Shown: positions 53,244 through 61,842 of the stretch, in pieces
How the letters are laid out: each line of letters begins with the position of its first letter
Numbering within the stretch: position 1 is the stretch's first letter
From: Harenicola maris
Lineage (GTDB): Bacteria > Pseudomonadota > Alphaproteobacteria > Rhodobacterales > Rhodobacteraceae
NCBI GenBank assembly: GCA_018524345.1
Contig: JADQAZ010000001.1
Location: forward strand, 62,001-126,000
DNA: 64,000 bases
Direction of reading: 5' to 3'
Notes under the pieces: model-generated
Databases searched by the model: none
What the model saw: only the letters and a program-made list of their open reading frames with translations
What the model was told of the DNA's origin: nothing
Position numbers and translations under genes: made by a program

Positions 53244-55286
53244 ATGGCCCTGTCGCGGCGCGGATCACGGGGGCTTTCGGGCACGATCTGGCCCGGTTTC
53301 GTGGATGCGATGACGGCGCTTTTGCTGGTTCTGATGTTTGTTCTGTCGATCTTTATGATCGTGCAATTCATGCTGCGCGACGAGCTGTCCGGCAAGGATG
53401 AGGAGCTTGACGAGCTTTCGGTGGAGATCAGCCAGCTGGCCAGCGCCCTTGGGCTCGAGCGGCAGAAGGTGACCTCGCTGGAGGGGGATTTATCCACCCA
53501 GACCAATGCCTTGGAGGCCGCGCAGGCGGCGGCGCAGCGGCAGGAAACCCTGATCGCGACCCTGAGCCAACAGGTGCAAACCCAGCAGGGGCAGCTTGCG
53601 GCGGCGCAGCAGAGCATCACCGATTTCGAGGCGCAGGTTGCCACCCTGATGACACAGCGCAACACGGTGCAGGCCGAGCGCGATGCCTTGGCCGGAGAGA
53701 AGGCGAGCCTTGAGACCGCCCTTGCCGCAGCGCGGGTTGAGCTGGACGCAGGGGTAGAGGCCGCACGGCTTGATGCGGCGCGGCGCGAGGCGCTGGAGGC
53801 CATGGTGGCCGAGCTTCAGGCCGAGGGCGGCGCGGCGGCGGCGCGGGTGACGGAGCTTGAGACCGAGCTGACGCAAGAGGAGGCCGCGAAGCTGGCCGAA
53901 GCGGCGGCGGCGGCGGCCCTGCGGGAACGTCTGAAGGGGGCGGAAAGCGAGCTGACGGCGATGACGCTGGCCTTGGAGGCGCAGCGGCAAAGGGCGGAGG
54001 ATACGCTCACCCTTTTGGCTGCGGCGAATGCCGCCGAGAAGGACCTGACAGAGAGGATTGCGACCATTCTGGCCGAGCGTGCGCGGCTGGAGGGGCGGGT
54101 CGAGCAGCAGGATTTGAACGCCAATCAAGAGAAGGCAGAACTTGAACGATTACGGGCGGTTAACGCCGCTTTGCAGGCGGATCTGGGCGATGTCACCGCG
54201 GTGCGGGAGCAGCTGTCGGCGGCGCTTGCGGCGCAGGAGGGCGAGGCCCTTGATCTGCAGGGGAAATTGACCGGAACAGAGGCGCAGATTGCGGCGCAGG
54301 CGGCGGAGCTGGAACAGCTGCGGGCGCAGGTTGCGGCCCTGAGCGCGCAGGCGGGCGATGCGCAGGAGGTGCAGCGGCGGCTGGCGGCGGCCTTGGTCGC
54401 CGAGGAGAGCAGCAAGGCCGAGCTTCAACGCCTGCGGGTGGAGAACGCGGCGCTGCGGGCGGCGGCGGGGTCCAGCACGGCGGAGCTGGCGGCGCTGGAG
54501 GAGGCGCGACTGGCCGAGGCGGCGCGGCAGGCGGCGCTGCTTGATACGGCGAATACGGCCCTGAACGATGCGCAGCAACAGACGGCGGAGGACCAGCGCA
54601 GGCTGGCGCTGCTCAACGAGCAGATCGCGGCTCTTCGGGCGCAGCTTGGGAGCCTTCAGGCGCTGCTTGATACGGCGAGCGAGGCGGATGCGAATGCGCA
54701 GGTGCAGATCGAGGCGCTGGGCAGTCAGTTGAACGCTGCATTGGCGCAAGCTGCTGCGGAACAACGGAAAATTGCGGCTTTGGAAGCGGCGGAGCGCAAG
54801 CGGTTGGAGGAGGAAGCCAAGCAGCTTGAGGCCTATCGGTCAGAGTTCTTTGGCCGCATGCGCGAGGTTCTGGGCACGACGGACGGGGTGACGATTTCGG
54901 GGGACCGATTCGTGTTTTCCTCGGAGGTTTTGTTCCCGCCGGGGGGCGCGACCCTGTCGGTGGCGGGGGAGCGTGAGCTGGCGAAGATCGCCGCGATTTT
55001 GCGGGCGATTGCGCGGGATATTCCGCCCGAGATCGACTGGCTCATTCGCGTTGACGGGCATACCGATGATGTGCCGCTTTCAGGGCAGGGAGAGTTTGCC
55101 GATAACTGGGAACTGAGCCAGGCGCGGGCGCTGTCTGTGGTGCGCTACATGAGCGATTTTCTGGGCATTGATCCGCGGCATTTGTCGGCGAACGGCTTTG
55201 GCGAATACCAGCCCCTCAACACCGCCGATACGGACGAGGCGCGGGCACAGAACCGGCGGATCGAGTTGAAGCTGACGGAACGCTGA
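53244..55286 (+). CDS. MotB/OmpA-like stator partner with a very long coiled coil
   Basis: 680 residues. A short cytoplasmic start is followed by one membrane helix with a MotB-type proton-carrying aspartate at D21 (FVDAMTALLLVLMFVLSIFMIV). About 480 residues of Ala/Glu/Gln-rich heptad sequence follow (50-545). The C-terminal OmpA/MotB peptidoglycan-binding domain (about 545-680) has RVDGHTDDVPL, NWELSQARALSVVRYM and AQNRRIELKL. It directly abuts the ExbB-like gene. The pair should form a proton-driven motor linked to the cell wall. MotB is about 300 residues, so the coil here is greatly extended. No flagellar or defence genes are adjacent. Confidence 0.8.
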   Translation: MALSRRGSRGLSGTIWPGFVDAMTALLLVLMFVLSIFMIVQFMLRDELSGKDEELDELSVEISQLASALGLERQKVTSLEGDLSTQTNALEAAQAAAQRQETLIATLSQQVQTQQGQLAAAQQSITDFEAQVATLMTQRNTVQAERDALAGEKASLETALAAARVELDAGVEAARLDAARREALEAMVAELQAEGGAAAARVTELETELTQEEAAKLAEAAAAAALRERLKGAESELTAMTLALEAQRQRAEDTLTLLAAANAAEKDLTERIATILAERARLEGRVEQQDLNANQEKAELERLRAVNAALQADLGDVTAVREQLSAALAAQEGEALDLQGKLTGTEAQIAAQAAELEQLRAQVAALSAQAGDAQEVQRRLAAALVAEESSKAELQRLRVENAALRAAAGSSTAELAALEEARLAEAARQAALLDTANTALNDAQQQTAEDQRRLALLNEQIAALRAQLGSLQALLDTASEADANAQVQIEALGSQLNAALAQAAAEQRKIAALEAAERKRLEEEAKQLEAYRSEFFGRMREVLGTTDGVTISGDRFVFSSEVLFPPGGATLSVAGERELAKIAAILRAIARDIPPEIDWLIRVDGHTDDVPLSGQGEFADNWELSQARALSVVRYMSDFLGIDPRHLSANGFGEYQPLNTADTDEARAQNRRIELKLTER

Positions 55287-55311
55287 GAACCTGCCAAAGC
55301 CCTAAAAACTT

Positions 55312-55344
55312 GATGCACAAGTGATGCACATCCGATGCACAACC
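55312..55344. repeat. Three direct repeats of GATGCACA with an 11-bp period
   Basis: GATGCACA occurs at 55312, 55323 and 55334, each followed by three other bases, so the copies lie on the same face of the helix. They sit 26 nt after the stop of the OmpA-like gene and before the hairpin cluster at 55385. A partial complement-type copy (TGTGCA) follows near 55357. Phased iterons of this kind usually bind a protein; none is identified. Confidence 0.6.
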
Positions 55345-55384
55345 CATACGCATCTTTGTGCAGGACCTCTGATCCGGGCGGCGA

Positions 55385-55457
55385 CAATTTGTTTGAACAA
55401 ATTGGCCGGTCCCGGCGCTTTGCGCCGGGACCGGGACAAGATTTTTGAAAATCTTGT
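55385..55457. repeat. Three-hairpin intergenic element between convergent genes
   Basis: Three perfect stems in a row: CAATTTGT/ACAAATTG (55385-55392 with 55397-55404), CGGTCCCGGCGC/GCGCCGGGACCG (55407-55418 with 55422-55433) and ACAAGATTTT/AAAATCTTGT (55436-55445 with 55448-55457). The last reaches the stop codon of the permease gene. It probably serves as a bidirectional terminator, and its modular form resembles intergenic repeats known to me from Rhodobacterales genomes. Confidence 0.6.
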
Positions 55458-56437
55458 TAGCGCTCCTTGACGTAGGGCTCGCCCCCCGCGCGGGGCGGGA
55501 TGGCTTTGCCGACGAAGCCGGCGAGGATCACCACTGTCAGGATGTAGGGCAGAGCGTCGAGCAGTTGGACCTGCACGGTCATGCCGGTCAGGTTTGTGAT
55601 CAGGTCGGGCCGCAGGGCCAGCGCCTGTAGGAAGCCGAACAGGAGGCAGGCGTAGAGCGCGTGCCATGGGCGCCATTTGGCGAAGATCAGGGCCGCCAGC
55701 GCGATGAAGCCGCGCCCTGCGGACATGTCCTTTACGAAGCCCGCTTGCAGCGCCGTTGACAGGTAGGCCCCCGCGATGCCGCAGAGGAGGCCGCAGATGG
55801 CGACGGCGGCGAAGCGCAGGCGCACCACCGAGATGCCCGCTGTATCCACCGCTGCGGGGTTTTCGCCCACGGCGCGCAGGCGCAGGCCGAAGCGGGTGCG
55901 GAATAGCACCCACCATGTCAGCGGCACGCAGAGCAGGCCGAGGTAGACGAGGATGGAGTGGCCCGAGAGCAGTTCGGAGTAGAGCTGCATCGGGGCGGAG
56001 GCTTCTTTGATTTCCACCGTTTTGGTCAGCGCGCCGGGCAGGGTGACGGGGTTGAAGCGCCCTGCGCCCATGAGCGATGGGGTGCGGCCGCCCTGTTGGA
56101 ACCAGTCCTGGGCGATCAGCACCGTCAGGCCCGCGGCGAGGAAGTTGATGGCCACGCCGGAGATGAGCTGATTGCCGCGGAAGGTGATCGAGGCCAGACC
56201 GTGGATGCCGGAGAGCACCATGGAGGCCGCGATGCCCGCCAGCAGGCCGAGCCAGACGGAGCCCGTCATGGCCGCGACGGCGGCGGAGAAGAAGGCCGCG
56301 AAGAGCATTTTGCCCTCAAGCCCGATGTCGAAGATGCCCGCCCGTTCGGAGAACAGGCCCGCGAGGCAGGCCAGAAGCAGCGGCAGGGCAAGGCGGATTG
56401 TGCTGTCGAGCACTTGGATCAGGGTTAGAAAATCCAT
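55457..56437 (-). CDS. BMP-type nucleoside ABC transporter permease 2
   Basis: 326 residues with about 8-9 membrane helices. Typical of the second permease of BmpA/PnrA-linked importers: LFSERAGIFDIGLEGKMLFAAFFSAAVA, GIHGLASITFRGNQLISGVAINFLAAGLT, LRAVGENPAAVDTAGISVVRLRF and GRGFIALAALIFAKWRPWHAL. It is last of a five-gene operon (SBP, NTF2-like, ATPase, permease, permease). Substrate is probably a purine nucleoside or related base, by family. Confidence 0.88.
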   Translation of the reverse strand: MDFLTLIQVLDSTIRLALPLLLACLAGLFSERAGIFDIGLEGKMLFAAFFSAAVAAMTGSVWLGLLAGIAASMVLSGIHGLASITFRGNQLISGVAINFLAAGLTVLIAQDWFQQGGRTPSLMGAGRFNPVTLPGALTKTVEIKEASAPMQLYSELLSGHSILVYLGLLCVPLTWWVLFRTRFGLRLRAVGENPAAVDTAGISVVRLRFAAVAICGLLCGIAGAYLSTALQAGFVKDMSAGRGFIALAALIFAKWRPWHALYACLLFGFLQALALRPDLITNLTGMTVQVQLLDALPYILTVVILAGFVGKAIPPRAGGEPYVKER

Positions 56438-56440
56438 GGA

Positions 56441-57532
56441 TCAGCCCCTTTTCCGAGCAGCGAGGAAGATGCGTTCCAGTGGCATGCGCACCATATTGTC
56501 GAGGGCCCCTGTGAACAGGATCACGAGGGCCTGAATGACCACGATGAGTTCGCGGGGGATGGAGGTCCAGAGCGCCAGCTCTGCGCCGCCTTGGTAGAGG
56601 AAGCCGAAGAGGATTGCCGCGAGGAAGACACCGAAGGGGTGCGAGCGGCCCATGAGCGCCACGGCGATGCCGATGAAGCCCGCCCCCTCGACCGAGTTGA
56701 GGATCAGGCGCTCGGCCTCTCCCATGACGTTGTTGATCGCCATAAGCCCCGCAAGCCCGCCGGAGATCAGCATGGCGACCATGGTGATTTTCACCGGCGA
56801 GATACCCGCGTATTTCGCCGCGGGTTCCGAATGGCCGTAGGAGCGGATTTCATAGCCCAGTCTTGTGCGCCAGATCAGCATCCAGACCGCGATACAGGCC
56901 GCGATGGCGACGAAGAAGGTGACGTTGGCGGGCGCGGCCTTGGAGAAGGGGATGCCGAAGGTGCCGAGGATATCGGCGAGGTTCGGCAGGTGGGTGCTTT
57001 CGGCAAAGCGGGCGGTGGCGGGGTCCATCGCGCCGACGGGGCGCAGCAGGTTGACCAGCACATAGTTCAGCAGCGCCGCGGCGATGAAGTTGAACATGAT
57101 CGTGGTGATCACAATATGGCTGCCGCGTTTGGCCTGAAGATAGGCCGGGATCGCCGCCCATGCGGCGCCAAAGAGCGCCGCGCCGAGGGTTGCGCCCAGA
57201 AGGGCGAGGGACCAGTGCGGCCATGGGATATAGAGGCAGACAAGCCCCACGCCGAGGCCGCCGAGGGCGGCCTGCCCTTCGCCGCCGATGTTGAACAGGC
57301 GCGCGTGGAAGGCCACGGCCACGGCCAGACCGGTAAAGATGAAGTTCGTGGCGTAATACAGCGTATAGCCCCAGCCATAGGTGGAGCCGAGGGCGCCGCT
57401 GACCATGAGTTTAAGCGCCTCCCACGGGTTCTCGCCGATGGCGAGGATCACGAGGGCCGAGAGGATCGCGGCCAGCAGGAGGGAGATGAGGGGGACGAGG
57501 ACGACCTCGGCCCATTTTGGCATGACGTCCAT
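56441..57532 (-). CDS. BMP-type nucleoside ABC transporter permease 1
   Basis: 363 residues with about 9-10 membrane helices. Family features: a large N-terminal helix pair, LVSGALGSTYGWGYTLYYATNFIFTGLAVAVAFHARLFNIGGEGQAALGGLG, and GHSEPAAKYAGISPVKITMVAMLISGGLAGLMAINNVMGE. It ends in ARKRG and lies 3 nt before permease 2. It directly follows the ATPase gene (57532/57533). Forms the heterodimeric channel with the next gene product. Confidence 0.88.
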   Translation of the reverse strand: MDVMPKWAEVVLVPLISLLLAAILSALVILAIGENPWEALKLMVSGALGSTYGWGYTLYYATNFIFTGLAVAVAFHARLFNIGGEGQAALGGLGVGLVCLYIPWPHWSLALLGATLGAALFGAAWAAIPAYLQAKRGSHIVITTIMFNFIAAALLNYVLVNLLRPVGAMDPATARFAESTHLPNLADILGTFGIPFSKAAPANVTFFVAIAACIAVWMLIWRTRLGYEIRSYGHSEPAAKYAGISPVKITMVAMLISGGLAGLMAINNVMGEAERLILNSVEGAGFIGIAVALMGRSHPFGVFLAAILFGFLYQGGAELALWTSIPRELIVVIQALVILFTGALDNMVRMPLERIFLAARKRG

Positions 57533-59161
57533 TTATGCCGCCCCTTTTTCGTCAGTCACGCCCGCCATAAGCAGGCCGAGTTCGCGTTCGTCTGTTTCGC
57601 TAGCCATGCGTTCGCCCATGATCTGGCCGTCGAACATGACGGCGATCCGGTCAGACAGGGCGAGGATTTCCTCTAGCTCGACAGAGACCAGAAGGATCGC
57701 CTTGCCCTGATCGCGCAGGGCGATGATTTGCTGGTGGATGAATTCGATCGCGCCGATATCGACGCCGCGCGTTGGCTGGCCGATCAGCAGGAGTTCGGGA
57801 TTGCGTTCGATTTCGCGGGCCAGAACGATTTTCTGTTGGTTGCCGCCGGAGAAGTTTTTCGCCGCGAGGCGGGGATCGGGGGGGCGGACGTCGAAACGTT
57901 CCATCTTGCCCTCTGTGTCCTGCCAGATGGCCTTGTTGTTCATCAGCAGGCCGGAGCGGTAGGCCTCGTCATGGTGGTAGCCGAAGGCGGCGTTTTCCCA
58001 TGCGTGGAAATCCATGATGAGGCCCTCGCGCTGGCGGTCCTCTGGCACATGGGCGATGCCGCGTTCGCGGCGCGAGCGGGCGTCGGATTTGGCGCCTGTC
58101 AGGTCGATCTGTTCGCCATTGACGGTGACGGTGCCGGTGGCGGTTTCATAGCCGCCCAGAACCTCGAGCAGTTCCGATTGGCCGTTGCCCGCGACACCGG
58201 CGATGCCCAGAACCTCGCCTGCGTGGATGTCGAAGCTGATGCCTTTGACGCGCTGCACACCTTGGGCGTCGGTGACGTTGAGGTCGCGGACCTCGAGGAC
58301 CGTGGGGCCGGGTTTGGCGGGGGTTTTGTCGACCCGCAGCAGGACCTTGCGGCCGACCATAAGCTCGGCCAGTTCCTCGGGCGAGGTTTCGGCGGTTTTG
58401 ACCGTTGCTGTCATCTCGCCGCGCCGCATGACGGAGACCGTATCGGTGGTTTCCATGATTTCGCGCAGCTTGTGGGTGATGAGGATGATGGTTTTGCCCT
58501 CTTCCTTCAGGCGGCGCAGGATGCGGAAGAGTTGGTCTGCCTCGGACGGGGTGAGCACGCCTGTGGGTTCATCAAGGATGAGGATATCGGCGCGGCGGTA
58601 GAGGGCCTTGAGGATCTCCACCCGTTGTTGCATGCCGACGCCGATGTCCTGGATCAGGGCGTCGGGGTCGATGTTCAGCTCGTATTCCTTGGCCAGCGAG
58701 GTGAGCTCGCGCCGCGCCTTGGAGAGCGAGGGGGCCAGCAGGGCGCCGCTTTCGGCGCCGAGGACCACGTTTTCCAGAACCGAGAAATTCTCGACCAGTT
58801 TGAAGTGTTGGAAGACCATGCCGATGCCGGCGGCGATGGCGGCCTGACTGTCGGGGATGGTGACCGGCTTGCCGGAGATGAGGATCTCGCCCGCGTCGGC
58901 CTTGTAGAAGCCATAGAGGATCGACATCAGCGTCGATTTACCGGCGCCGTTTTCGCCGATGATGCCGTGGATCGTGCCCTTGGCCACATGGATCGAGATG
59001 TCCTTGTTGGCCTGCACCGGGCCAAAGGCCTTGGAGATGCCGCGCAATTCGATGGCGGGGGCGACATGGATGGTATCCACGTCATATTCGCCTTGGATGG
59101 TCGTTTCGGGGCCAGTGTCCGGGCCTGTGTCCCGGCCTGTTTCGTTGTCCGTTGGGGTCAT
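57533..59161 (-). CDS. Double-domain ABC transporter ATPase (nucleoside type)
   Basis: 542 residues, two nucleotide-binding domains. The first has Walker [20 protein letters not shown] and the signature-type QRVEILKALYRRADILILDEPTGVL; the second has GVAGNGQSELLEVLGG and NFSGGNQQKIVLAREIERNPELLLIGQPTRG. An unusual N-terminal extension of about 36 residues rich in Asp, Thr and Gly (GRDTGPDTGPET) precedes the first domain. It starts inside the NTF2-like stop (ATGA, 59158-59161). It energises the two permeases that follow. Confidence 0.9.
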   Translation of the reverse strand: MTPTDNETGRDTGPDTGPETTIQGEYDVDTIHVAPAIELRGISKAFGPVQANKDISIHVAKGTIHGIIGENGAGKSTLMSILYGFYKADAGEILISGKPVTIPDSQAAIAAGIGMVFQHFKLVENFSVLENVVLGAESGALLAPSLSKARRELTSLAKEYELNIDPDALIQDIGVGMQQRVEILKALYRRADILILDEPTGVLTPSEADQLFRILRRLKEEGKTIILITHKLREIMETTDTVSVMRRGEMTATVKTAETSPEELAELMVGRKVLLRVDKTPAKPGPTVLEVRDLNVTDAQGVQRVKGISFDIHAGEVLGIAGVAGNGQSELLEVLGGYETATGTVTVNGEQIDLTGAKSDARSRRERGIAHVPEDRQREGLIMDFHAWENAAFGYHHDEAYRSGLLMNNKAIWQDTEGKMERFDVRPPDPRLAAKNFSGGNQQKIVLAREIERNPELLLIGQPTRGVDIGAIEFIHQQIIALRDQGKAILLVSVELEEILALSDRIAVMFDGQIMGERMASETDERELGLLMAGVTDEKGAA

Positions 59162-59514
59162 TCGGGGGTTCCGGTTCCTGCAAAGCCGATCATCGAGGCG
59201 ATTTGGCCCTTTTCGTCCGTTTGGACGAAATACTGGCCGAATTGTTCCATCCCGTTGGCCATGCGAAAGGCGACTGTTGCGCGGGTGAACCCGTGCTGGA
59301 TGTCGTCATGCACCACCTCGGCCACCGCGCCGGGGGCGGCGGTTGCGAAGAAGGCGACATATTCGGCGATGGGCGCGGGGCCGATGAGGGGGTCTTGGGT
59401 GCGGGGGTCGGCGTAGGAGCCGGTGTCGGACATGGCAGAGGCGATGGCGGCGCTGCGCTCTGCCTCATCTGTCATGCCCCATGCAGAAAAGAATGTATGG
59501 ATGCTGTCTGCCAT
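59158..59514 (-). CDS. NTF2-like/SnoaL-fold protein inside the transporter operon
   Basis: 118 residues. Single-domain alpha+beta cone of the NTF2 superfamily: an N-terminal helix pair (IHTFFSAWGMTDEAERSAAIASAM), SDTGSYADPRTQDPLIGPAPIAEYVAFFATAAP, and strands RATVAFRMANGMEQFGQYFVQTDEKGQIASMIGF. No signal peptide, so it is cytoplasmic. Members may be enzymes or small-molecule binders; no catalytic set can be assigned. It lies 82 nt after the substrate-binding protein gene and overlaps the ATPase start by 4 nt. Its role is unknown; handling of the imported ligand is a reasonable guess. Confidence 0.75.
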   Translation of the reverse strand: MADSIHTFFSAWGMTDEAERSAAIASAMSDTGSYADPRTQDPLIGPAPIAEYVAFFATAAPGAVAEVVHDDIQHGFTRATVAFRMANGMEQFGQYFVQTDEKGQIASMIGFAGTGTPE

Positions 59515-59596
59515 GTGTTGGTCCCCCGGGTGGATTAAAAAGGGCCGCAGCCGATAAGCGCGGCGCGGCCCCTTAAGTATTGTTCAAACTGCCGGT

Positions 59597-60586
59597 TTAC
59601 TCAACGGGGCAGGAGTTGTCGGACATGTAGTCGTGGACAACGATGTCGCCTGCGATGATGGCGGCTTTGGCCTCTTCGAGGGCGGCTGTCATTTCAGCTG
59701 TCACGAGGGAGGCGTTGTTGTCGTCTACCGCATAGCCGACGCCATCGGCGCCAAGGCCCATGGCGGTGAAGCCGGTGGTGAGGTCTTCGCCCTCTTTCAT
59801 GGCGTTATAAACGGCCACATCGACGCGCTTGAGCATGGATGTCAGAACCTTGCCGGGGTGCAGGTAGTTCTGGTTGCTGTCAACGCCGATGGACAGGATG
59901 TCCTCGTCTGCGGCGGCCTGAAGCACGCCAACGCCGGTGCCGCCAGCGGCAGCAAAGACAACGTCAGAGCCTTGGGAGATCTGCGCTTTGGTCAGCTCGG
60001 TGCCCTTTACGGGGTCGTTCCATGCGGCGGGTGTTGTGCCGGTCATGTTCTGGATGATGGCCACATCGGGGTTGGCCGCTTTGGCGCCCTGAGCGTAGCC
60101 GCAAGCGAATTTGCGGATCAGGGGGATGTCCATGCCGCCGATGAAGGAGACCGTGCCGGTTTTGGAGGCCTGAGCCGCCATCATCCCGACGAGGTAGGAG
60201 CCTTCGTGCTCGTTGAACACAACGGATTTCACGTTTGGCGCGTCAACGACCATGTCGATGATGGCGAATTTGGTGTCGGGGTAGTCCCCTGCGACCTCTT
60301 CCAGAGCGGAGGCAAAGGAGAAGCCGGCCATGACGATCGGGTTAGCACCCGATTCGGCGAAGCGGCGCAGGGCCTGCTCGCGCTGGGCGTCGGATTGCAG
60401 CTCGACCTCGGCGAATTTGCCGCCGGTTTCCTCGGCCCAACGTGTGGCACCGTTGAAGGCGCTTTCGTTGAAGGATTTGTCGAATTTACCACCGAGATCA
60501 TAGATAATCGCAGGGTCGGCCAGAGCAGCGCCGGACAGAAGGGCTGTGCCTGCTGCTGCGCCGAGAAGTGTCCGCATGAATGTCAT
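59597..60586 (-). CDS. BMP-family substrate-binding protein
   Basis: 329 residues with a signal peptide (MRTLLGAAAGTALLSGAALA after MTF). PnrA/BmpA fold: IIYDLGGKFDKSFNESAFNGATRWAEE, the ligand-stacking region MAGFSFASALEEVA, FNEHEGSYLVGMMAAQASKTG, FIGGMDIPLIRKFACGYAQGAKA and GVDSNQNYLHPGKVLTSMLKRVDVAVYNA. Known members bind purine nucleosides; some Rhodobacterales forms may bind other nucleobase compounds. First gene of the operon; the 166 nt upstream to rimI hold its promoter, where nothing distinctive is visible. Confidence 0.9.
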   Translation of the reverse strand: MTFMRTLLGAAAGTALLSGAALADPAIIYDLGGKFDKSFNESAFNGATRWAEETGGKFAEVELQSDAQREQALRRFAESGANPIVMAGFSFASALEEVAGDYPDTKFAIIDMVVDAPNVKSVVFNEHEGSYLVGMMAAQASKTGTVSFIGGMDIPLIRKFACGYAQGAKAANPDVAIIQNMTGTTPAAWNDPVKGTELTKAQISQGSDVVFAAAGGTGVGVLQAAADEDILSIGVDSNQNYLHPGKVLTSMLKRVDVAVYNAMKEGEDLTTGFTAMGLGADGVGYAVDDNNASLVTAEMTAALEEAKAAIIAGDIVVHDYMSDNSCPVE

Positions 60587-60752
60587 TGGTTGTCTCCCGT
60601 TGTTGACGGCCCCGTGTGTCGGGGCGTGGCGCGGCCTTGTTGATCAAGCCTAGCGCCCTTGAATAACACCTGACGATAAGGCCGCAGGCGGCGGGGGGGG
60701 TCAACCGCTTTTTAGGAAAGACGTAGGGTTAAAACGAGGGGGTTTGCCTGTT

Positions 60753-61187
60753 CTAGAGGCTTTTGCTTAGCAAAAGGGCGTCTATGCGGCGCTCTGATGC
60801 TGTGTGGTAATATCCGCTGCGGCGGCCGGTTTGGGCAAAGCCGTTTTGGGCATAGAGCGCGAGGGCGGGGGCGTTTTCGGCGGAAACCTCAAGAAAACAA
60901 GTGGCTGCGCCCCTGTCTTGCAGGGTTTCCAGCAGGGCGCGGAGCAGGGCGGTGCCATGGCCGCGGCCCTGATGGGCGGGATCGATGGCGATGGTCAGGA
61001 TTTCGGCCTCGTCCAGCACAAGGCGGGCGAGGGCAAAGCCATGGGGGGCAAAGACGGGGGCGGTGAGCGGATCCTTGAGCAGATCGCCGAGCGCCTGCGC
61101 GCCCCATGGCGCATGGGGGAAGGCGGCGGCGTGGATGCGGGCCATTTCCTCGGGGTTCATGTCCTGCGGGTTTGGGGGGGCTGCCAT
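60753..61187 (-). CDS. rimI: Ribosomal-protein-alanine N-acetyltransferase-like GNAT protein
   Basis: 144 residues from ATG 61187. GNAT fold with the acetyl-CoA loop AIDPAHQGRGHGTALLRALLE and the C-terminal [30 protein letters not shown] typical of RimI. It acetylates protein N-termini, classically that of ribosomal protein S18. It lies 4 nt after tsaB, the usual neighbour of rimI in bacteria. It is last of the run nifU-GFA-tsaB-rimI. Confidence 0.88.
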   Translation of the reverse strand: MAAPPNPQDMNPEEMARIHAAAFPHAPWGAQALGDLLKDPLTAPVFAPHGFALARLVLDEAEILTIAIDPAHQGRGHGTALLRALLETLQDRGAATCFLEVSAENAPALALYAQNGFAQTGRRSGYYHTASERRIDALLLSKSL

Positions 61188-61191
61188 GGGG

Positions 61192-61842
61192 TTAGCCCGT
61201 GATGACGGGCGGGGCATTGCGCGCGGGGGCGGCGTCTGCGGGGCGCAGGTAGAGCGGGCTTGGCCGCTCGGCGGGGTTTGGGGTGCGCGCGTGGGCCACG
61301 CGCGCGATGGCGGAGGCGGGGGCAAAGGCGGCCGGGGCCGCCTTTGCCCCCGCCTCCGCCCCGCCCTTTGCGAGCGTGAGGAGCATTTCGGCGGGCGGGC
61401 CGATGACTGTGGCCGCGCCGAGGGTGAGGGTGGCCGGGTCCGTCAGGATCGGGGCGGCGGGCGCGGCGCCGCCGTAGCCCTGTGCGTAGATCAGCCCGCG
61501 CGGCGCAGGCAGGGTGGCGATCACGGGGCCGCTGGTGCCATGGGTGAGGGCGTCGAGCAGGCTCACGCCTGTGGCGGGGATGCCGAGGGCCAGCGCCATG
61601 CCGCGCGCCGCCGAGACGGCGATGCGGATGCCGGTGAAATTGCCCGGCCCGATGCCGACGGCGATGCGGGTGAGGTCCTGCATGTCGGCGCCTGCCTCGT
61701 GCATGACCTCTGCCACCATGGGCATCAGGCGTTCGGCCTGTCCCTTGGCCATGTCCTCGTAGAGGGCGGCGAGGAGGGTTTCGTCCTGCGAGAGCAGGGC
61801 GGCGCTGACCGAGGGGCCGGAGGTGTCGAAGGCGAGGATCAT
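61192..61842 (-). CDS. tsaB: tRNA threonylcarbamoyladenosine biosynthesis protein TsaB
   Basis: 216 residues from ATG 61842, overlapping the GFA-family stop (ATGA). ASKHA fold: ILAFDTSGPSVSAALLSQDETL, LMPMVAEVMHEAGADMQDL, IAVGIGPGNFTGIRIAVSAARGMAL. With TsaD and TsaE it adds threonylcarbamoyl to A37 of ANN-decoding tRNAs. The C-terminal half is divergent and Ala/Pro-rich, as usual for the family. Confidence 0.9.
   Translation of the reverse strand: MILAFDTSGPSVSAALLSQDETLLAALYEDMAKGQAERLMPMVAEVMHEAGADMQDLTRIAVGIGPGNFTGIRIAVSAARGMALALGIPATGVSLLDALTHGTSGPVIATLPAPRGLIYAQGYGGAAPAAPILTDPATLTLGAATVIGPPAEMLLTLAKGGAEAGAKAAPAAFAPASAIARVAHARTPNPAERPSPLYLRPADAAPARNAPPVITG

Noticed and set aside
52065-55286. 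Zorya anti-phage system (ZorA/ZorB)
   Set aside because: The two proteins share the general stator layout, but no zorC, zorD or zorE follows; the next genes are a nucleoside transporter on the other strand.
55312-55344. CRISPR array
   Set aside because: The repeats are 8 bp with 3-bp spacers and no cas gene is present.
57728-59416. 562-codon frame opposite the transporter ATPase
   Set aside because: Antisense shadow of two complete ABC domains; no recognisable domain.
60587-60752. Small RNA or tRNA between rimI and the BMP gene
   Set aside because: No cloverleaf, no strong hairpin with T-run and no frame with a ribosome site was found.
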